A stretch of DNA of 64,000 bases. Source: Harmothoe impar. Taxonomy: Eukaryota > Annelida > Polychaeta > Phyllodocida > Polynoidae. A model generated the notes under the pieces. The model worked only from the letters and a program-made list of their open reading frames with translations, made no database searches and was not told the origin of the DNA. Shown one piece after another: positions 58,376 through 64,000 of this stretch (its first letter is position 1; each line of letters opens with the position of its first letter). The stretch lies in contig OX381715.1 in the NCBI GenBank assembly GCA_947462335.1, positions 42,625,472 to 42,689,471 on the forward strand, written 5' to 3'. Made by a program: the position numbers and the translations under genes.

Positions 58376-58566
58376 TCAGGCGTAGATCTCATTAAGCTCA
58401 TTGACATTACAGAAGTCGTCATAGCCGTAGTAATGGCCGTAGATGTAGTTATTGAGGTCGTTGTTTCGGCTCCCTCCGGCACAGTCCTGGTATTCCGCTC
58501 GGCCGTTGGAGCAGAACACGAGGGAAGTCTCCGAGCCATAGTAGACGCCGTCAAAGTAACACACGC
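58376..58566 (-). CDS. Exon 2 of the small secreted 4-cysteine protein (C-terminal exon)
   Basis: The minus-strand acceptor (pyrimidine-rich, then TTCCAG) is followed by 62 codons and a TGA stop. The exon begins with two bases, which complete the phase-1 codon left by exon 1. It encodes four cysteines (motifs CYFDG, FCSNG, DCAGG and DFCNV) and a Gly/Tyr/Asn-rich stretch between the third and fourth. With exon 1 the full protein is about 114 residues, about 94 after signal removal. The even cysteine number suggests two disulfides in an extracellular protein. The short Cys-flanked modules recall small chitin-binding or shell/cuticle matrix proteins, but no family can be assigned. No clear AATAAA was seen in the roughly 300 bases after the stop. 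Confidence 0.72.
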
Positions 58567-59188
58567 CTGGAACAAGGAGGGTTCAAAATGAATACTACAT
58601 TTGACATAATTGGTAAACTTACTCTGATAAACCTTGAATTTAGACACAAAGTGGATATCAAAATTCTCAAAGAGTGAGAGAATAAATAATCGAGGTCAAA
58701 GGTTTACGTCAAAAGTCGGTATTTGAATATCTAACATGTTTGATTTTGTTTGTGCAGAAAGTGGGCAATATGCTCTTTGTTCTATCAGTATACCTAGTTC
58801 AAGGACATATGTAGGGGAAGAATTGGGAAATATATCACGCCAAGTGGATACAGCATAACTGAAATACAGGTGCAAGATATCTGGGAAATGTATCCCCAAA
58901 ATGCATATACGGTACTACTAACACACAGCGGAAATCGTCCATTTCCCTTGTTGGATGCCTGATGGCACAACATTTCTAACACAGAATCTCAGAACACAAA
59001 CTCAGAATTACTCAACACAGTGAAAATCAAAAATTTACTTAACCAAAATCTTAGCTACTAAAAATAGGTTTACAATAATTGTTGAGTGCTGGTCAGGCCA
59101 GCCGGCAGAACGGATTTATCCGAGTCTGGGTTGTGAATGTATGTTTACACATACTATTTCTACATATACCTTAATAAAACTCTATAAA

Positions 59189-59263
59189 ACAAGAATTGCG
59201 GTTGTTGCCGCGTAAAAAAATGCCTCAGGCATTTTTATACGCGGCAACAACCGCAATTCTTGC
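59189..59263. repeat. 75-bp perfect-arm hairpin element
   Basis: 'caagaattgcggttgttgcc' to the 'tgcctcaggca' centre, then the complement back to 'caaccgcaattcttg'. A half copy (one arm only, no palindrome) is at 9977-10016, upstream of the first 146-bp minisatellite. Confidence 0.75.
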
Positions 59264-59399
59264 TTTCGAAGAAACATATTGTCTACATGGTTGGTATGTA
59301 AGAAGGGAACCCATTCAAGACACCAAATAAGCAGGGCCGGGAAGGGGTTATCAGGGGGAAGGATGATATTACTTCAAATATGGCATTTCCTATGAATTC

Positions 59400-61040
59400 C
59401 TTGGGTCCATGTTAGGGAAAGAAAATGTGTGTTGCTAGGCAGATAAACAATTAGAATAGCCGTTGCTAGGCCATCAGCTGTATTTGCAACAAACCAATAG
59501 AACCATTGAATTCCTTGGGTCCATATTAGGGGGGGTAGGTATGATTACAGGGGTAGACACTAACGCTGGCCCGGGAGCCAATGGCCCGTAGTTTTGGGTC
59601 CGGGCCCGTAGTTTTCAGACTATTTACCTTGCTACGGGCGCGGGTGGCCCGTAGCAAGGCCCTAATTTTGCTCTTCATGCCAGTTTTTACGGCTTGCGAA
59701 TTGAACCATTATTAAAGTTTCTAGAGAGTAAAACATTTTACTGTAGGCCCTAAGAAATATCCGGGCCCACAGCATTAATCCCGGGCCCATAACTTTCAGA
59801 AGCTGCGGGCCCGGGTGGCCCATGGTCTAAAATGTTAGTGTCTACCCCTGTGATTATAATCAACCTTAGGACCATGGAAATGTGTGTTGCTAGGCAGATA
59901 AACAATTAGAATAGCCGTTGCTAGACAACCAGCTGTATTAGCAACAAACCGAAAGAACCATTGAATTCCTTGGGTCCACATTAGGGGGGATAGGTATGAT
60001 TATAATCAACCTTAGGACCATGGAAATGTGTGTTGCTAGGCAGATAAACAATAAGAATAGCCGTTGCCAGGCAACCAGCTGTATTACCAACAAACCGATA
60101 GAACCATTGAATTCCTTGGGTCCATATTAGGGGGGGTAGGTATGATTATAATCAACCTCAGGACCATGGGAATGTGTGTTGCTAGGCAGATAAACAATTA
60201 GAAAAGCCGTTGCTAGGCAACCAGCTGTATGAGCAACACACAGATAGAATCATTGAATTCCTTGGGTCCATATTAGGGGGGGTAGGTATGATTATAATCA
60301 ACCTTAGGACCATGGAAATGTGTGTTGCTAGGCAGATAAACAATTAGAATAGCCGTTGCTAGGCAACCAGCTGTATTAGCAACAAACCAATAGAATCATT
60401 GAATTCATTGGGTCCACATTAGGGGGGGTAGGTATGATTATAATCAACCTTAGGACCATGGAAATGTGTGTTGCTAGGCAGATAAACAATTAGAATAGCC
60501 GTTGCCAGGCAACCAGCTGTATTAGCAACAAACCAATAGAATCATTGAATTCCTTGGGTCCATATTAGGGGGGGTAGGTATGATTATATTCAACCTCAGG
60601 ACCATGAAAATGTGTGTTGCTAGGCAGATAAACAATTAGAATAGCCGTTGCCAGGCAACCAGCTGTATTAGCAACAAACAGATAGAATCATTGAATTCCT
60701 TGGGTCCATATTAGCGGGGGTAGGTATGATTATAATCAACCTCAGGACCATGGAAATGTGTGTTGCTAGGCAGATAGCAATTAGAATAGCCGTTGCCAGG
60801 CAACCAGCTGTATTAGCAACAAACCGATGGAACCATTGAATTTCTTGGGTCCATATTAGGGGGGGTAGGTATGATTATAATCAACCTCAGGACCATGGAA
60901 ATGTGTGTTGCTAGGCAGATAAACAATTAGAATAGCCGTTGCTAGGCAACCAGCTGTATAAGCAACAAACCGATAGAACCATTGAATTCCTTGGGTCCAT
61001 ATTAGGGGGGGTAGGTATGATTATAATCAACCTCAGGAAC
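59400..61040. repeat. ~146-bp minisatellite, array 2 (about 10 units)
   Basis: Same unit as 10090-10705, in the same orientation, within the intron of the secreted-protein gene. Units are 95 percent or more alike by eye and differ mostly in the G run. The second unit is interrupted by the MITE at 59548-59850. Confidence 0.88.
59548..59850. mobile_element. 303-bp CAGGGG...CCCCTG MITE inserted in the minisatellite
   Basis: 17-base perfect terminal inverted repeats (CAGGGGTAGACACTAAC). It interrupts a minisatellite unit at 'tatgattataatc', leaving 'tgatta' on both sides, so the target duplication is about 6 bases. The interior is GC-rich with inverted 'ccgggcccgtag' blocks. The ends resemble hAT elements, although those usually make 8-base duplications. 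Confidence 0.7.
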
Positions 61041-61059
61041 TTACAAAGGTTGATTTATA

Positions 61060-63225
61060 TTATTGTTATCAAATAGCATAAATTTGTGTTGTGACACCTT
61101 AATCCAAGATGGCGGCACAATCCAAGATGGCGGCGCCCGTTCTGACTTCTGGTAAAGTGCAAACATCATATACCTCGTTTTGGTGGTGCCTGGCGGCACC
61201 ACCAGGTGGCTACGCCACCACTTCGGCATAAAAAAAAAATTATGTTAAATCCGATATGCAAATACTGATGCTACTCTCAGCATCAAGTGCCAGTATTCTG
61301 ATTAGAGTTATGCAAATGAGGAATACCAGATGGATCGCGACTAATACACCTTCAGTCAAGATTCTTCTGTCATTCCAAGTATGCTAACTTCAAAGCGACA
61401 ATACATACTTTATCATGTGTTCAGCAGAACCCTGCAGGTGTATAATTCCCTGAAGTAATTAACAAGAAAAAGCTATTTATTTACTTGTCAAACGAACAGC
61501 CTTGACCTTGACCTTTGATCTGAACTCTGACCTGAACCTTGACCCCTCATAGGGTGGCCAGAGGGTCGGCGTGAGCGCCCAGTGTGTATCTGATCCTATG
61601 AAAAATGACCCTTTTATGATATGCCCCCATTTTTGATTCAGGGCAGATAGAAACTTCTAGTAATTTGTTATTAACAGATCCTGAATGGGTCCATCATATA
61701 CAGGCTGGAATAAGCATTATAAACTGTATTACATAATGTAATTCAGGGGTAATGTTGACAGACTTCAGGTTTTGAGTCTCTTTTGAGCTCATAACTGGGA
61801 AATCTCTTTAACCTTACCTTTTGGAGAATTTGCACTGGTTGATGGCAAATCCATGTATCAACGAGATTCTTTTTCTGTTTGAAGCATCCTGAATGCAGCT
61901 ATCCCATGGAGGGTCCTATAACTACTTAGGATATTGTTATCTTTTTGAGATAAGCCACCTAAGGTTGTGCATTTTCAGGGCCTTTTTTTTAATAGAAATC
62001 TTTAATTGGTAGTTTACGGTAAATTACTGGAGATAGAGATAAATCAAGTTAAAATAATGTATTTTGAATGGAAATGATACAATCTACAGCCAGCCAGCTT
62101 CAGAGCATCTGCTGGGGGTCATATGAGGACCTCAGACCCCAATCTCAAGTATTAACATCATAAATAACACTAAGGGCACCTTCTGTCATAGGGTTGGATA
62201 GAGACATCTTAGTTCACCCATCAGCCACTATAGCATGGCAGGGCTATAAGTAAGCCATGGGCATGGCATGTCTTCTCTATACAGATCTTCAGATCTGTCA
62301 GAGAGGTTTGGGGGTGAGGTATATGTAATCAGCTACAGTTAGTTACCTAGTTATTCTATCAATATAACAGTGCTAATTTGTTAAATGCGAATATTGAGGC
62401 ATTCTAGACCTACATAATACATGTGTGTCTAGTTCATTTTCAAAAATTCTCCGGCCACCCTTCCCCTCATGACAACAACAAACTCGCCAATTCAACAATT
62501 CAACTTTTTCTTGATTGAGTTATTAAGTTAAACCGGCAGGTTGTGTTGTTAAATTGGCACTTTTGCCGAGCTGATCACGTGATAGCAAGCAATGCGCTGA
62601 TTGGTAAATACAAAAAATCAAAATAATACCATTCTCTCGGCCGGAGCCATGGTATTTCTTTCAATACCATCCCGAGGAGCTGGTACGCCCCTAACAATGT
62701 ATCTCTACCAAATTGAATAACAACACTCGTAGTTGCAAGTTGAAACTATAATGATCGTGCTTATTATGAGATAAAGGCATCTTGGAGTAATGAGTAAGAG
62801 CATATTGACATTTTGGATAGGACAAAATGCCTGCCCATATTTCTGGAGCCATCTCTCGAAAACGAGAATTAATGTCAGTTAGAAGGCTCATATCAAAAGT
62901 AGATATTTATTTTGGAGGATCCCTTTTTCTTGGCTGTATTCACATTGGAGGTGTGTTTTGATATTCTGTAGAGTATATTTGCTGTGCACTGATATTCTTA
63001 ACAACAAAGGTTAGTTAATATTGTCAGATTGGTCGACCAACTCCTATTAGTCTTTCCATTTTAGCCTAAGTCATTCTTGAATAGCATTGACCAATGTCCC
63101 TATATCTGCCTATGACCAGCCTGCAATAACCACTACAGGCCAAGGGCCGGGGCTTTTAGATTATCTGTTTGGGTTTATCAGCTACTAGAACCAGGGAAAT
63201 AGAAAACAATTCTAATGTTTGAAAA
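61060..63225. other. Unique part of the secreted-gene intron
   Basis: Two 'aatccaagatggcgg' repeats (61102, 61118), a small dyad at 61184-61221 ('tggtggtgcctgg' / 'ggcaccacca'), otherwise no recognisable feature and no further exon. Confidence 0.5.
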
Positions 63226-63231
63226 CCTTAC

Positions 63232-63385
63232 CTTTGTAAACTCCAGCGTAGTAGTCCTTGCCGGCATGATCGGTCCTCTTGTAGAAGACAGGCTCCCCGT
63301 AGTGGAGGTCCTCCAGGGCGGGAAGCGCCCAGGTCAGGGTGACTACTCCCAGCAGCAGCAACACCAATACCACCAGCTTATCCAT
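63232..63385 (-). CDS. Exon 1 of a small secreted 4-cysteine protein (signal peptide exon)
   Basis: On the minus strand an ATG at 63385-63383 opens 51 codons plus one base. It encodes a strong signal peptide (Leu/Val-rich core at residues 4-14, probable cleavage after Ala20) and then an acidic, Tyr-rich segment ending in GVYK. A consensus donor GTAAGG follows directly (exon end 63232), leaving the reading frame in phase 1. The matching acceptor is at 58567-58568 and the first codon across the junction reads Gly. A TATA box lies about 90 bases upstream. The family is not recognised. The layout suggests a short secreted matrix, mucus or gland protein. Confidence 0.72.
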
Positions 63386-63471
63386 AGTTCTAGTAGAGCA
63401 GGTTTACCCAGGGGAGACTGCAGTGGTTCTATGTGTGCAGGGGGTCTGTGGATGGTGTGGGGAGTGGGACT

Positions 63472-63481
63472 CTTTTATATA
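63472..63481 (-). promoter_or_regulatory. TATA box of the secreted 4-Cys gene
   Basis: The minus-strand sequence TATATAAAAG lies 87-96 bases upstream of the ATG at 63385. Transcription would then start near 63445 and give a 5'UTR of about 60 bases. This supports exon 1 as a real, probably abundantly expressed, short gene. Confidence 0.6.
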
Positions 63482-64000
63482 GGTGTGAATTTGGCATGGC
63501 TCATCGCAGAACAAAAAGAGAAAGAGGAACAAGGCAGACAGGCAGACGTGTACATTGCTGCCCCATGTTGTGGGTAGAACCGGTCGGTCAGGGCATAGAA
63601 GGCCACATGTAGTAATAAGATTTTTTTCAGTAGCGTCAAATATGTGTGTTGTGCCGCCACCTGGAGCTGCAAACTGTATTAATATGTACCAAGAGGAACT
63701 CAAAACTAAGAATCACTGCCCCTTGGGTCATGTGTAACTTGAAACTTGTAAATTTATTTGTACATACTTCACTGACCAATCTGGAAGAACGTGTTCAACC
63801 TTTACATGAATTTTTGGTCAATAAACCTATTCAAAAAAAAAACACCTCAAAACTGCATGTGGCCGGAGGAAAGTCCTTAAGAAAAAGGCTATCTGTGGTG
63901 AGTACGGCCAGTGCTCAGTATTAAAGATATGGTTTTTAAGAAACACTCAACAGTCTGGATGCACATCCAAATGGATGAATGGAGAAAGGGCCAAATCGGA

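Larger units (their letters stand above)
58567..63231 (-). other. 4.7-kb phase-1 intron of the secreted 4-Cys gene
   Basis: It is bounded by GTAAGG at 63231 and TTCCAG at 58567. It carries a 75-bp hairpin element, about ten units of a 146-bp minisatellite, an inserted CAGGGG element and a duplicated 'aatccaagatggcgg' motif at about 61102-61132. The repeats account for nearly 40 percent of the intron. No additional coding exon was seen inside it. Confidence 0.6.

Noticed and set aside
59400..61040. Array considered as a CRISPR or telomeric/centromeric satellite
   Set aside because: Whole 146-bp units repeat without unique spacers and the array is short; minisatellite is sufficient.

Overview
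This is a window of animal nuclear DNA, probably from a marine invertebrate. It is intron-bearing, AT-rich and crowded with short inverted-repeat elements, minisatellites, poly-G/C tracts and a tyrosine-recombinase retrotransposon. There is no bacterial gene layout. I cannot name the species. The bursicon-type hormone gene and the DIRS/Ngaro-type retroelement fit an invertebrate. The divergence of the hormone from the arthropod/mollusc form makes an invertebrate deuterostome (lancelet, hemichordate, echinoderm) a reasonable guess, but only a guess.

Only two host genes can be supported. (1) A complete single-exon CDS at 33791-34222 (+) encodes a secreted 11-cysteine cystine-knot protein of the bursicon-alpha type. 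(2) A two-exon gene on the minus strand (63385-63232 and 58566-58376) encodes a secreted protein of about 114 residues with four cysteines. It has a TATA box at 63481-63472 and a phase-1 intron of about 4.7 kb filled with repeats.

The largest coding unit is a 5.4-kb tyrosine-recombinase (YR) retrotransposon on the minus strand (about 55420-50036). In its own 5'-3' order it has a terminal repeat A1, a zinc-binding/coiled-coil ORF, a Gag-like ORF with CCCH and CCHC-like fingers, reverse transcriptase (YLDD), RNase H (broken), the YR integrase, then B1, A2 and B2. This is a split-direct-repeat layout. Gag and RT are in the same frame, separated by one TGA. RT and RNase H are separated by a second TGA, and RNase H has a 1-base frameshift, so this copy looks recently inactivated. 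A fragment of a second YR gene lies near 20.0 kb.

The rest is repeats. 0-13 kb: small MITEs, a 58-bp x4 array, a long CAG/AGCAGTAAC tract, a (TC)n tract and the first copy of a ~146-bp minisatellite. 13.2-19.3 kb: a TTAA-flanked 2.8-kb inverted-repeat element, half of which was copied by a 2.8-kb tandem duplication. 20.2-24.1 kb and 28.5-30.0 kb: two foldback-like elements with long arms. 26.3-27.4 kb: a TA-flanked inverted-repeat element. 37.4-46.7 kb: a near-identical 1.85-kb tandem duplication, one copy of which was split by a 4.5-kb foldback element whose arms are themselves tandem arrays (5-bp target duplication ATGTT). 50-55.4 kb: the YR retrotransposon. 59.2-61.0 kb: the second minisatellite array, inside the intron of the secreted-protein gene and itself interrupted by a ~300-bp CAGGGG...CCCCTG element.

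Most other open frames in the window are low-complexity, or lie in repeats where both strands happen to be open; they are not annotated as genes.
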